A DNA stretch of 64,000 nt from Dromiciops gliroides (taxonomy: Eukaryota; Chordata; Mammalia; Microbiotheria; Microbiotheriidae): assembly GCF_019393635.1 (NCBI RefSeq), contig NC_057867.1, positions 52,940,643-53,004,642 of the forward strand, written 5' to 3'. The notes under the pieces are model-generated. The model was not told the DNA's origin. It saw only the letters and a program-made list of their open reading frames with translations, and did not search any database. Each line of letters begins with the position of its first letter. The first letter of the stretch is position 1. Of this stretch, positions 23,301 through 35,839 are shown piece by piece. Position numbers and translations under genes: made by a program.

Positions 23301-24980
23301 AAAAAATAATACGGGGAGAAAGAACGACAATGAAACAACACACTCTGGTGAGGATGAGGAGTCTTCCTGGATTTGAAACATCACATACTATCACACTCAG
23401 TTGCCTGGTTCTTTCTGCTGAACCAGTGGGTTTTCTTTTTTCTCTCTGGCGGTGGGAGGACAGAGGTGTGTATTTGGAAAGGAAGGAGATCTAAAAGTGG
23501 GAGATAGCAATTCTGTATTATATTTACATAATATGCATGTACATATACATATATTTATATGTAGCTAAGCACAGAAATCTTAGGAGATTCTCCAGCAGAC
23601 AGAAGTTGGGGTCCTTCCTCCCAGTTTTAACAGATACAAGCTGAGAGGAAAGCATATTTGACAATACCTACTGCTCAGCTTGATTTTCTATTTGGCTTTT
23701 TCCTAATTAGAAAATAAGTCCTATCTGCAAATCTAGCCACTGGAACCCTGCCTAGAGTTGTTGAGAAAGATTTCTTTAACAGGGGAAATAAACAAACAAA
23801 AGCCAACAGAACATTCACTTTAGTTCACTACTCTGACCATTAATGCAGTCTCAAGGTATCCAAGTCAACCAGCCATGTGCTTCCAAGCTGGATGCTGGTG
23901 CCCAGCCTAAGAGGATGCTGTGCATACCAGGATTCAATTCACTCCTTTGCACAGGGCCATTACTACTGGTACTGATATTTCTGGAGTACTTGGAAAGTCA
24001 GTTTCTTCCCAAATTGGTTAAAAAACTCAGGGCCTGCCCTGGGTGAGATGTGAAAATTTTCTTCCTCTGTGTGATATTACCCCAATATCCTAACAGATCT
24101 CATGTTCTCATCTTCCCCAAAGTTTAACTTCTCTTGTCTTCCATTCCCTTGGAAGAACTCTGAAAATACTAAAGTAAAGATGTTATCCTTGCCAGGAAAC
24201 ATACTGGCACTGTAATAAAAGCCTTCCTCACAAGCAGTGATTCTAATGTTGGGAATTTCAGGCACTTTGGGAGGCCAACAGGAGGACATAGGGTGGCTTT
24301 CAAGTATTGCTCAAATTATACCATACGTGTAGTTACTTTATACATTGGGCCAGTTCTGATTGGACCTGTAAGTAGTCCAACATATCTATCTACCATCTAC
24401 CTATTATCTATCACCTTGCTATAGCAAGGGAATGACATGTATCATCTCTAAGTTGATGATGTCATTTCTAAGCATTTATTCCTAAAATGATGATGGTTCA
24501 TGTTACTTGGAAGGGAATGGAACCTCTCCCTTAACAATCAGGCTTTGGTCACACAAACGTGACAAATTGGGCCTATGAACCTGAGCTAATGAGCTAATTG
24601 TGGAGTTAGATACATATGCAATCCCACTCCCACCACCAGAGGACTTGGATCTTGACTGCCCCTCCCCTGGCTAGGCTACTGCTGTATCCTTGTCCGACTC
24701 TCCCCAGAGGTGGAAATCACCACTGCACTTTGGAGACCCGGGATGAAGCTTTGCCCATCTGAGATCAGATCTCTCTCTACCCCATGCCATTTTATGCTAA
24801 ACACGTTCACTTCTATATAACATGTGGGTTAGGAGGCCAGAGTCTGGTTACAGATAAATTGAAGAGCTAACCACATTGCTTCAGGGACCCAGGATGGAGT
24901 TTTGGAACTAAAGTTAAACACTTTGGTCATTCTCTGAAAAAAAATTAATCTCAGCCAAGCCAACTGAGGCAGAGTTAGAG
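23301..24980. other. Unique or RWDD4 3' UTR-derived sequence
   Basis: Part of this may be the 3' UTR of the RWDD4 retrocopy; a candidate end is the A-rich (AAAC)n stretch at 23784-23800. There is a TA/CA-rich tract at 23520-23565. 24380-24440 contains short TATC repeats. No other repeat or gene is recognised. Confidence 0.4.
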
Positions 24981-24984
24981 AGAT

Positions 24985-25230
24985 GAAAGGGAACTAGCTT
25001 TAGAGGGAGAGGACATGGGTTCAAATGCCAGCTTTGTCAATTTACTACCTGAGGGACCTTGGGCAAGTTACTTAATAGTGAGCATTGATGTATCAATTTT
25101 ACGTTTGCAGAATACTTTCCATGTGTTCTCACTTGATCGTCACAACAACCATGTGAGGTAGGTGCTATTATTACCTCCATTTTACAGATGAGGAAACTAA
25201 GGCAAAACAGTAGTCACATGACTACCTACT
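24985..25230. repeat. Two MIR fragments in opposite orientation
   Basis: The first (plus, about 24990-25076) has GGGTTCAAATGCCAGCTTTG and GACCTTGGGCAAGTTACTTA. The second (minus, about 25080-25230) has CGTCACAACAACCATGTGAG and TTTTACAGATGAGGAAACTA. Confidence 0.75.
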
Positions 25231-25819
25231 CTGAACTCATTATTTCCCTCCACCCCCATGCCAAAGTCACCAGTGTGACTAGTTGGCTTGTGGAGAGGAA
25301 GGCTCATGGTCCTTACATGCTTTGCCCCTCCTGTTGCCAGTTTCAGGATACTTTTCACCCACATCCTCCATTACAGAGGAAGATGAGTGATTAGGCCCGA
25401 CCTTCCTTTGCCTGTAATGCCTGGTTTCCATCTAGAACCTTCGCGGTGACTCTTGGAGACACTTTTCTATGAGCCTTCCCTAGGTAACGGGGACAGCTGC
25501 TCACCAGCTTACATTTGTTCCTTCCATCTCAGAGCGATAAAGGACCTCTGAGGCTAGCTGATCCAAGCTGTACGCAGGCAGGAATGGCCTCTACAACACA
25601 GCCCACATAAATTCCAGCTGGGGCAGGCTGGGCATGGAGAAAGCACAATGGCTCCAGTTACTTCTACTTTGGGACTGCACAAAATCATCAGTTGTTATTT
25701 TTTCCTACTTTCAGGCCAAAATCTGTTTTGCTGCAACTTACATCCTACTTCTACCACTTAGAGGCCACATAGAAAGAACTAAATCCTTCCCATAAAATAG
25801 TTTTTCAAAGACACAAAAG
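25231..25819. other. Unique sequence
   Basis: No repeat family or coding exon is recognised between the MIR pair and the L1 5' end at 25820. Confidence 0.4.
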
Positions 25820-28425
25820 GGACAAGGGTGAAGCCAAGATGGCAGATCAGAGGCAACCCCGCTGCACTCTCACAACAGTTCCTTCCCAAACAACACCTCA
25901 AATGAAATTTTGGTACAGCACGGCCAATAAAAGGTCAGGGTGAAACATTTTTCCAGCCTAAGGACACTTTGGGGGTTTGTGACACAAAGGTGGAAGCCAG
26001 TCCGCAGCCCATACACGCAGTGGGCAGCAATAGCAGGTACAGTAGCAGTAGCTTTCGGAGCTCTCAGCCCATATATGGTAAGGGGGCGCTTGACAACTGG
26101 TCAGAAAGAGGTTACAGGGGACCTTTTGCTGGCACTGGGTACAGGTAGTACAGACTGCCAACTCTACTGCAGCTCTGGATCACAGTTCCAGGGTGGAGAG
26201 GTGCACAAGGGAGCAGGGTCCCTAGTCACAGTTCCAAGGCAAAGAGAACTCTAGTGCTTGAGGAACCAGGGGCCCTTCCTGGTTAAAGACCAGAGGGCAC
26301 AGCAGCAGAGCAGTGACCACACCTTTCCCAGAATCACACCAGCTTGGAAGCACCACAACCTTGCAAACCCAAAGAACTAGCTCTGCAAACAGTAGCACTA
26401 AAAACCCTGAAGCTTGGGAACTAGTAGTGTGATTGGTATTCCCAAATGAAAGCTTCCAGGCAAAAGATAAAGTACTTCGAACAGCCAGAAAGAACCAATT
26501 CCAATAGTAGAGAGCCAGTAAGGATCACACAAGAAGATTTAGCAGCTTCCATGTTAAAGGAGTAGAGGACCTGGCATATATCACATAAGTTACATGTAAT
26601 ACATGTAACTCGTAAGAACATTGTGATTATTAGGACAGTTAAAATGAGTTTACATAGACAGAGGGCATAGGTGTGAGTCAATTATGTTGAAATGAAGGGG
26701 TGAAAAAGAGGGATTCACTGGGGAAAGGGGGGAGGGAGCGATAGAAGGGAAAAGTTTTTCTCACATAAAAGAGATAGGCAAGGAAGAGCTTTTACAGTGG
26801 ATGGGAGGAAATGGGGGAGAGGGTTAGCGGTTAATACTTGAACCTCAATCTCATTAGAATTGGTTCAAAGAAGGAAGAATACACACATATACATCCACTC
26901 CATTACACAATGGATATATGTATATACACATAATTTACTCAATAGAGAGAAAAGAGAGGAAAGGGAGAAGAGAGGTGGGGGGTGATAAAAGGTATAACAG
27001 ATCAAGGGAGGCAGAAGCAAAATTAACTTTTGAGGTGGGCCAGGATAAAAAGAGAGAAAAGAAGAAGAAACAAAATGGGATAGAGAGAAATCCACAGTGG
27101 TCATAACTGTGAATGGGATGAACTCACCCCAAAACAGAATCAGATAGAACAATGGATTAAGAACCAGGAATCCAAAAATATATAGTTTATAAAAGATACA
27201 CTTGAAACAGGACAAACACAGAGTTGAAATAAAGGGCTGGAGCAAAAGTTAAAAAAAAAAGGCAGGGGTAGCAGTCATGGTCTTGAACAAAGCAAAAGCA
27301 AAAGCAAAAAGACCTAATTACAGGAGATAATCAGAGAAACTACATTTTGCTAAAAGGTACCATAGACAATGAAGTAATATTAAAAAATTTTAAATCAACT
27401 TTCTCTGATAAAGGCATCATTTCTCAAATACATACTGAATATAAAACTGAAACAAATTTATAAAAAATAAGAGCCATTTCCCAACTGATAAATTGTCAAA
27501 GGATATAAACAGGAAGTTTTCAGAAGAAGAAATCAAATCTATCTATAGTCATATGAAAAAAATGCTCTAAATCACTATTGATTAGATAAAGGCAAATAAA
27601 AACAAGTCTAAGGTACCACCTCATACCTATCAAAAATGACAAATGCTGAAGGGGATGAGAGAAAATAGGTACACTAATGAACTGCTGGTAGAGTAGTGAA
27701 CTGATCCAACCATTTTGGAGAACAATTTGAAAGTATGCCCAAAGTATGCCCTATAAAACTGTGCATAGCCTTTGACCCAACAATACCACTACTAGGTCTG
27801 TATCCCAAAGAGATCAAAGAAAAGAGAAAAGGACCCACATGTACAAAAATATTTATAGCAGCTCTTTTTGTGATGGCAAAGAATTCGAATTTGAGGGGAT
27901 GCCCATCAATTAGGGAAAGGATGAACAAGTTGTGGTATATGACTGTGATGAAATACTATTGTGCTATGGGAAATGGTGTGTGTGGTTGGGGGCGTGGGGT
28001 TCAGAAAAAACATAGAAGGACCTATTGAAGTGAAGCAAAGTGAAGTGAGAACCAGGAGATGATTGTACACGTTAACAGTATGCTGTAATGACGCACAACT
28101 ATGAAGACTTCACTACTCTGATAGACAATGATCCAAAAAAACTCTTAAGGACTCCTGATGAAAAAACCCTGTCCACCTCCAGAGAGAGAAGTGATGAACT
28201 CCAAGTGCAAATTGAAGTTTAGCTTTCTCACTTTCTTTATTTTTCATGTTTGGAAATATGGCTAATACGGAAATGTGTTTCTAGTGATTTCACATATATA
28301 ATCACTATCGGACTGTTTGCCTTCTCGGTGGGTGGGGGAGGGGTTGGAGAGAATTTGGAACTCAACATGTAAAAGGAAAGAATGCAAAAGATAAATAAAT
28401 AATAGATTTGAAAATATTTTAAAAA
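25820..28425 (+). mobile_element. Old internally deleted L1 (or HAL1-like)
   Basis: Starts with an L1-type 5' UTR (GTGAAGCCAAGATGGCAGAT, 25828). An ORF1-like piece follows near 26480-26580 (AGTAAGGATCACACAAGAAG onward), then a purine-rich spacer (26700-27110) and an endonuclease-region piece (about 27260-27380, matching the reverse complement of about 5980-6110). It then jumps to the ORF2 C-terminus (27400-28020) and an old-style 3' UTR (28180-28425). Most of ORF2 is missing. The open frame 27735-28028 is the ORF2 tail. The mosaic order could also reflect several nested elements. Confidence 0.7.
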
Positions 28426-28599
28426 TAGACACAAAGACACATATGTTCCCCCAAACCTCTTTTCCAGGCTTCCTCCCACCAATCCTCGGATGGCATGGGC
28501 CTCCGTGCTTTCACTATGCCCACTTAACCCACTTCATCTTGTCTTTCCTAAGATGGTGATAATGATGGTCATGGCGACAGATAGACAGATAGACTATTT

Positions 28600-28795
28600 C
28601 TGTAAAACACTAAACAAATTTTATTTCATTTAATCCCCCACAGCAACCCTGTGCCGTTATTTATCTCCACTATACAGATGAGGAAACTGACACAGAGGTT
28701 AATGCCACATGCATATGGTAAGGAAGTGTCTGAAGCTGGATTTGAACTCAGATCTTCCTGTTTCCAAATCCAGCAGTCCACCAAACTGCCTCATG
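28600..28795 (-). repeat. MIR fragment
   Basis: Antisense MIR: TTTAATCCCCCACAGCAACC, ATACAGATGAGGAAACTGAC and CTGGATTTGAACTCAGATCT in order. Confidence 0.78.
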
Positions 28796-28799
28796 GAAC

Positions 28800-29575
28800 C
28801 CCAAACTGAAAAGATGGTATCCAGAACTGAACACAGGACCCTAGATGTAGCCCAACAAAGTTATACCGTAGTAAAACCTGCATTTGATGCAACCTCAGAT
28901 AGCTTTAGCTTTTGGGGGAAAGTGAAGATTGCCATATCACATCATTGATTGATTGAACCTGCAATTCAATAAAACCTCTAGATCTTTTTTTCCAGAAACT
29001 GTCATTACACCATACTTCCCACATCCTATATTGGTGAAGCTGACTTTTGGAACCCAAATATCGACTGTGACATAGTATTCCTGTTACATTTAATCAAATT
29101 TGATTTTGTCCCATTATCCTAGCCCGTCAAGATCTTTATGGATCCTGATTCAGCCATTCACTCTGTAAACCCTCCTTCCAAGCTTTGTGCCACATGCAAA
29201 TTTGACGAGTAGGCCATCTATGCCTTCAGCCAAGGCACCGATAACAATGCAGGGCAACACTGGGCACAGAATTCTGGGGTGTGCAGTTAGAAACCTTTTT
29301 TCCAAGTTGTCATCAAACTGTTAATGGGTTCAGCCATTCAGTGGGCTCAGAATCAATGTGTGAGCTAGTCCATCTGTCTCTAAATAGCCTGAGAGATTTT
29401 GTTAGAAGCCTTGGGCAGTGTTTCCTTGATCTAATAACCCTGCCCCAAAAGAGCAGTGAGATTTTTGTGCCATGGCTTGTTCTTGAGAACAGCATCCTTA
29501 TCTTTCTATTTCCCGATGTACAGTCCCCTTGATTATAAACTCTAGACATTTGCCAGGAATAAAAAGTTGGCATTC
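28800..29575 (-). mobile_element. L3/CR1-type LINE fragment
   Basis: The blocks AGAACTGAACACAGGACCCT, GCCATATCACATCATTGATT, AAGATCTTTATGGATCCTGA, TTGTGCCACATGCAAATTTG and TTCTGGGGTGTGCAGTTAGA follow the order of antisense L3/CR1 reverse-transcriptase sequence known from other amniotes. The reading frame is destroyed. Confidence 0.78.
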
Positions 29576-30739
29576 ACCCACTTGTCAGGGATTAATGACG
29601 CTGGTGCCAGGCCCCAACTATAGGCTCATCTTTGCATTAATGGTAATCCTGATAGCCTCGGGTTGAGACTGCAGATGCTAAAGCACAAGGAGATAAGATT
29701 CTGGAGCTAGCTGTACTGCAATGCCCAACTCCCTCTTGTCTACCCAGGGACCATCTAACCTCCTTCAAGGCCCAAGCTTCCCTAACTCACAATGACTTAA
29801 GGGACTTAGCATTTCCATATAGACACAAGTCTACAGAGGATACAGCCAAACTGCATACATCCTTTAAGTGCCACGTATGATGGGTAAAGACCTGACCACT
29901 ACACAAGGCAGTTGGCTGGGGATTTCAAGATGTCACAAAGGAATTATGCTGCTTGTCAGAATGTCCTTGGACCAAGCTGAATGCTTCTCAGAGATCACTA
30001 ATGCTTGACAGATTAAGTAATTAACAATCACCAAACCCTGGGGAGATAGAAATGCAGTGACAAGGCAGCACACACCCTCTGGGGTTGTCATTCCTACCTG
30101 ACAGGTCCATTACAAAGATGCCAAGGAAGGCAATCCAGCTGCACTTGGGGTGGAGGCTCACCTGGAAGGCTAGGGGCAGAGAATGCTAGAATGAATCAAA
30201 GACTGAAAATGTGTGTGTGAGCATGTAGGATTAAAAAACACTACAAGGCTAAGTCCTTACCAAATTCAGTGCTGGGAAAGGGGGAGCCAGGCTGCACTGA
30301 TTTGGTCTACATCTCCAAAAGGCTGATGTGACTGAGCATGTCAGGCTGAAATCAATCATATTTTAGAAATCCACCAGACCAGTTCTTGGATGTTGTGTGA
30401 GCATCCCAAAGCGTTCTGTTAGTTGACTTTTCCCCCTTTTCCATCCTATTATGGCGATTTGCATAGAGACAACCTTCAGAGGGAGACTATGTAGCCAACC
30501 TGTTACTTCTGCAAAGCCACGCCACATTGACGACGGGTGGAAAGCAACGAATCTCTGCTGTTCCTCATTCCAGCTTCCTTGGTTCCTTACCAGGCATGTA
30601 TTCAAACTCTCCTACTGACGGGCAGGGAAGGTGGCCACCTCTGTAGCATAAGGCCCTAAAACCAAAACAAGTGTTCTCCTAGTCTGCCAAGAGCCCCAAA
30701 CACATCGGATTCTCCATTTGCAAAGGCCTTTTGAGAAGC
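29576..30739. other. Unique sequence
   Basis: I see no repeat family, RNA gene or convincing exon. The frame 30363-30605 (minus) has no recognisable domain. Confidence 0.45.
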
Positions 30740-30754
30740 TTTGCTTGCTTTCTT
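30740..30754. repeat. Target-site duplication, left (L1 copy E)
   Basis: TTTGCTTGCTTTCTT, identical to 32642-32656. Confidence 0.95.
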
Positions 30755-32641
30755 CTTTTTTTTTTTTTTAATGTATGAGGTATTTTATTTTTTCCATTAC
30801 ATGTAAAGATAGTTCTCTACTTTTGTTTATACAAGCTTTACAATTTCAGATTTTTCTCCCTCCCTCCCCCCTCCCCTAGACAGCAGGTAATCTGATATAG
30901 GTTATATCTATATATCTCTATACATATACATATAGATATATATATACACACACACATATATATATACACATAATAACATTAATCCTATTTCTGCATTAAT
31001 CCTGTTACAAGAGAAAGAATCAGAGCAGTGATGCAAAACCTCAAAATAGAAAAAAAAAACAACAGCACCCAAAACAAAAGAAATAATATGGTTCAATCAG
31101 CATCTATACTCCACAGTTCTTTCTTTCTTTTTTTTTCTTGGATTTGGAGATCCTCTTCTATCATGAGTTCCCTGGAACTCTTCTGTACCATTGCATTGGT
31201 GAGAAGAATATAGTCCATCACAGTAGGTCAACACTCAATGTTGATGATACTGTGTACAATGTTCTTCTGGTTCTGCTCATCTCACTCATCATCAGCTCAC
31301 GTAAGACCCTCCAGGTTTCTCTGAACTCTTCCTGCTCATCATTTCTTACAGCACAATAGTATTCCATTGTATTCATATACCACAACTTGTCCAGCCATTC
31401 CCCAATTGATGGGCACCCCCTCAACTTCAAATTCCTTGCTACCACGTAAAGAGCAGCTATAAATATTTTTGTACATGTGGGTCCCTTTCCCCCTTCCATG
31501 ATTTCTTTGGGCAAAAGACCTAAAAGTGGGATTGCTGGGTCAAAGGGTATGCACAGCTTTATCGCCCTTTGGGCATAATTCCAAATTGCTCTCCAGAATG
31601 GTTGGATCAGCTCACAGCTCCACCAACAATGCATTAGTGTTCCAATTTTCCCACAGCCTCTCCAACATTTATTATCTTCCTTTTTTGTCATTTTAGCCAA
31701 TCTGATAGGTGTCAGGTGGTACCTCAGAGTTGTTTTAATTTGCAACTCTCTAATCATTAGAGATTTAGAGCATTTTTTCATATGGGAATAGATAGCTTTG
31801 GTTTCTTCATCAGAAAACTGCCTGTTCATATCCTTTGACCATTTCTCAATTGGGGAATGACTTGGATTCTTATAGATTTGATTTAATTCCCTATATATTT
31901 TAGAGATGAGGCCTTTATCAGAAGCACTGGCCTCAAAAATTGTTTCCCAGCTTTCTGCCTCCCTTCCAATTTTGGATGCATTGCTTCTGTTTGTACAAAA
32001 ATTTTTTAATTTAATATAATCAAAATCATCCATTTTGCATTTTATAATATACTCTATCTCTTGTTTGGTCAAAAACTGTTTTCCTTTCCAAAGATCTGAT
32101 AGGTACACTATTCCTTTCTCTCCTAATTTACCTATGGTATCACCTCTTCTGTCTAAATCATGTATCCATTTTGACCTTATTTTAGTATAAGGTGTAAGAT
32201 GTTGGTCTATGCCTAATTTCTGCCATACTATCTTCCAGTTTTCCCAGCAGTTTTTGTCAAATACTGAGTTCCTATTCCAGAAGCTGGAGTCTTTGGGTTT
32301 ATCAAACACTACATTACTAGTGTCATTTACTACTGCATTTCCTGAGCCTAGGCTATTCCATTGATCTACCACTCTATTTTTTAGCCAGTACCAGATAGTT
32401 TTGATGACTGCCGCTTTATAGTAAAGCTCCAGGTTTGGTACCGCTAACCCACCTTCCTGTGAATTTTTTTTCATTATTTCCCTGGATATTCTTGATTTTT
32501 TGTTTTTCCAGATGAATTTTGTTATTATTTTTTCTAGCTGTATAAAATAATTTTTAGGTAGTCTGATTGGTATGGCACTGAATAAGTAAATTAATTTAGG
32601 CAGTATTGTCATTTTTACTATATTAGCTCTGCCTATCCATG
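30755..32641 (-). mobile_element. Young 5'-truncated L1 (copy E)
   Basis: A 1.9-kb L1 on the minus strand, from ORF2 codons WIGRANIV (32640) to the stop (31218), a 3' UTR and an A-tract (T-run at 30756-30769). The perfect 15-bp duplications at 30740-30754 and 32642-32656, the unbroken ORF2 frame and near identity with copy A all indicate a recent insertion. On the minus strand the nick site reads CTAAAGAAAG, near the TT/AAAA preference of L1 endonuclease. Confidence 0.95.
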
Positions 32642-32666
32642 TTTGCTTGCTTTCTTTAGCCAGCAC
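31218..32666 (-). pseudogene. Open ORF2 C-terminal fragment of L1 copy E
   Basis: The frame is open for 482 codons. The first ~8 codons (MLAKESKQ) come from the flanking DNA and the right-hand target duplication; L1 coding begins at about TWIGRANIVKM. It covers the part of ORF2p downstream of the catalytic reverse-transcriptase motifs: the thumb-like region (KLIYLFSAIPIRLP), the middle region (SWETIFEASASDKGLISKIY) and the C-terminal cysteine region (CWRGCGKIGTLMHCWWSC). There is no endonuclease and no YADD motif, so it cannot act as a retrotransposon enzyme. The in-frame ATG in flanking DNA is accidental. It shows what an active source copy of this subfamily encodes. Confidence 0.88.
32642..32656. 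repeat. Target-site duplication, right (L1 copy E)
   Basis: TTTGCTTGCTTTCTT, identical to 30740-30754. Confidence 0.95.
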
Positions 32667-32719
32667 TTGAGCAATTCAGTTTACATATGAGGGAAAAGCA
32701 AAAGGCTCAGGGGAGGGTT

Positions 32720-33118
32720 TGAGTGTGGCATGGTGGAAAGCAGCCTGGCATAGACTTGGCTGCCCACTGTCTAGGGCACCAAGACAAAGTCACATCGCCT
32801 CCCTGACCTATGATTTCCTCATGTGTAAAATGAAGGGTAACGGTGTGTTCCATGCACTCAGATGTGCCTTTCAGCCCTGGTCCTATGAGCTGGTACCCAG
32901 TTAAGTTCCACAGCCCCCTTCCACTCGCTACCATCCTTGGCAAGGCTGCAGCATGGATATGACAGAAGGAATACTGGGCTCATTGTCAGAAGACTCGGGG
33001 CTTAAACCTTGGCTTAGCCACTAAGAAGCTGTACTGCCTCCCCTTCTCCGGGCCTCAGTTACTTCACCTGCAAAAAGACTGCCAAGGTCCCTTGCAGCTC
33101 AAACTGTTTATGATTCCC
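32720..33118 (+). repeat. Two MIR fragments in tandem
   Basis: First (about 32725-32890): GGCATGGTGGAAAGCAGCCT, GATTTCCTCATGTGTAAAAT. Second (about 32950-33118): CTTAAACCTTGGCTTAGCCA, GGGCCTCAGTTACTTCACCT. Both are in plus orientation. Confidence 0.65.
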
Positions 33119-33936
33119 ATGTTTATTCAGCAGTAGAAAAACTGGAAAATAATTCAACAGTTTTCTATCTAACAAAGGAAAGACAGGAGCCTGAAGGTAA
33201 TGATTCCCTATTCCCCTCTCTTCCCCTGGTTACTCCATACTGTCCATCTGACACATGCTCCAATTAAGACTGGGAGGGAAAAAAGGATTTTCACCTGAAA
33301 GGGTATAAAAATGTTCGAAATTGTACAAATTATTACTACAGGCTAATGCAAAGCGATTTTTTCCCTGAGCAAACAATATAATGGTCCTTCTATCTGAATG
33401 CACTTCTTACTATACAGTGAAATGGTCCACGAGTCTGGGATTTTTCTCTGTTTGGTCCCTGTATTTACTGTAATTCTATACCCTGAGCTTTACAGTCACT
33501 CATTATAAATCACATTTTTAATGCTATATAGCGGGTACGTGTTGGGCCATCGCCTAGATTACTTAATAGCTTATACTCCAATAATCTTGCTACAACCTTA
33601 TTTGATAATGGCAGTTTTTACAATTCAGCTCAAGGGTGGCGGTGGTTTGTTTTTTTTAAATAAATCATTGGGTGTATGTATTCCCACCATGCGTACTCCA
33701 CTTAATGCCACACTCAAGAAGTCAGCTTATGGCTGCAATCACTGGCACATCATTGTTAAAGCCCCATCCAAATTTATCAGCTGCCAACAGACTCATCCTC
33801 TCAAAATGCATTGTTAATATGTGAAAATGCACATATGTACAAGCCTGGTGAGCAAAGGGAATTTACCAGCTTAAAAAAAACAGGACCCTGGGAAACAGAT
33901 GACCAACTCTGGACAAAGCAGCTCTGCTCCCATTGT
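33119..33936. other. Repeat-free A/T-rich block
   Basis: No transposable element is recognised from about 33120 to 33936. The composition is even and the sequence carries no low-complexity runs apart from a T-run near 33650. Such blocks between repeats can be conserved non-coding elements; conservation cannot be judged here. Confidence 0.4.
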
Positions 33937-34018
33937 CAAGTGTCTGAGGCCGGATTTGAACTCAAGTACTCCTGACTCCAGGGCCGGTGCTTTATCCACG
34001 GCGCCACCTAGCTGCCCC
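33937..34018 (-). mobile_element. Truncated WSINE1-like SINE
   Basis: Only the 5' half of the SINE (head at 34018, B box antisense near 33957) is present. It lacks the 3' tail, which is unusual since SINEs are normally truncated at the 5' end; a later deletion is likely. Confidence 0.88.
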
Positions 34019-34584
34019 TGGGTGTAATTCTTTAAAGAGGAATTCCTAAGAATCTCTATCTCAAACCCCCACCCAATTTTCCCATAACAGAATGAAGGAA
34101 ATAATGTATGTGATTACTACAGTGATGTCAATGAAAAGACCATTAAGGAGAAGCAAAGCTCTCTCTCAAATTAAAAATAAAACCCTTTAAAAAAGCGATT
34201 GTGATCAGTAGTAGGGGCTCTCTCTCATCTGCCAGCCTGCTCCTGGGCCTGTCACCTGACACTGTTGATCACCTTCTCCTGCTGCCCTACTCCCCACCTA
34301 TCTGTGCGACCTCTCCTCCATCTCCTTTGCTGCATCCTCATCCAAATCACATCCTGCTGACCCTATCCTTGGCCACCTTCTCTTTTCAAATTCTAGGTGG
34401 CTCTTGGGAGTAGTGGAGAGAAGGCTGGGCCTGGAATCAAGGAAAACCTCAGCTCAAATCAAGCCTCAGACTCTTAGCAACTGTAGGTCATGTCACCAGT
34501 CTGCCTCAGTTTCCTCCACTGTAAAGTGGGGGTAAGAATAGCACCTACCTCCCAGGGTTGTTCTAAGAATCAAATCTGCCTGCT
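34019..34584 (+). repeat. L2 piece and MIR
   Basis: About 34245-34400 (ACACTGTTGATCACCTTCTC) looks like a plus-strand L2 reverse-transcriptase piece. About 34395-34580 is a MIR (TGCCTCAGTTTCCTCCACTG, CACCTACCTCCCAGGGTTGT). 34019-34200 holds nothing recognisable. Confidence 0.6.
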
Positions 34585-35641
34585 ATGTATGACATTCTTT
34601 TGGTTGGTTCTTTATTTTGGATCACTTCAAACACATATTCTCATATTTCTTTGAATTCTTCGTGTTTGTTGTTCATTATGGTGAAGTCATATTTCATTAC
34701 ATTCATGAATTGCAATTTAATTAGCTATTTCCCAATTGGTGGGCACAATTTATTTCAATATTTTACTATGTCAAATCATGCTGCAATGAATATTTTCATA
34801 AAGATTCATCTTTTCAAGCAATAATGTCTTGGGGCACTGACTTAGAAATGGGATCACTGGATCAAAGCACAAGAACCACTTCTCTTTCCTATAAGGTAGA
34901 ATCAATTCCTGGCTCCCTCAACAGTGAATTACAATTCCTGTTGTTGTTGTTTTCCTAGACACTCTATTATTCAATTGAATAGCATAGACTATTCACTTTG
35001 AGAGAGCTAATTTGCTTTAATTTGCATTTCTCTGATTCTTAATGGTTTTCAACAGCTTTTAGATAGCTGCTGTTGGGTTATGTTTCTTCTTTTCCCAACT
35101 GTCTGTACATATCTATTGACCCTTTTTCGATTAGTAAATGGCTTGATTTTATAGCTGGGCTAATCCCTATAGATTTGGGGTATCAGATCTTTAATGCAAA
35201 ATTTTCCTAAAGACCAGGTCTTTTTGTTCACTCACTAGGTGCTCCCGTACCTACCCCTCCCCAAATAAACCATTCTATTCACTTTGGTTCTGTTCACTCT
35301 GTCTATGCTGAGTTGTGCTCTCCCCCCCAAATACTGATTTGGGCCTTGTTCACAGTTTTTATTTCCAAGTGTTATTACTTTTGCCTCTTCTCATACTGCC
35401 TATATGCTATGGCTGGTTAAAGATTCTTCCCCACCCACAGCTGGGTAGATTTCTGATCTAGCTCATCAATCCATTTCAGTAGCATTGTTGCTCTAAGCTC
35501 CTTTTCTACCAGAGTGGCTGGTATTCAGTAACTCCGGTTATTTTTATTGAATGGAGAGTTCCTTCCTCAGTAGTTTCTGTTTTGCTGTTGTATAACTTTT
35601 TTAAAACAAATGTTTATTGCCTCACTTTGTAGTAAGAACAA

Positions 35642-35784
35642 TTTTGGGGGGGCAGGGCAACGAGGGTTGTGACTTGCCCAGGGTCACACAGCTAGTAAGT
35701 GTCAAGTGTCTGAGGTGAGATTTGAACTCAGGTCCTCCTGAATCCAGGGTTGGAGCTTTATCCACTTGGCCACCTAGCTGCCCT
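35642..35784 (-). mobile_element. WSINE1-like SINE in L1 copy F
   Basis: Full SINE with its tail at 35642 and head at 35784. GAGGTGAGATTTGAACTCAG and GTTGGAGCTTTATCCACTTG show several private changes, so it is among the older copies. The target duplication is not evident. Confidence 0.9.
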
Positions 35785-35839
35785 TGTTGTATACATTTGC
35801 CTCTAAAGTCTTACATTTATATAAAAACTCCTGTTCATC

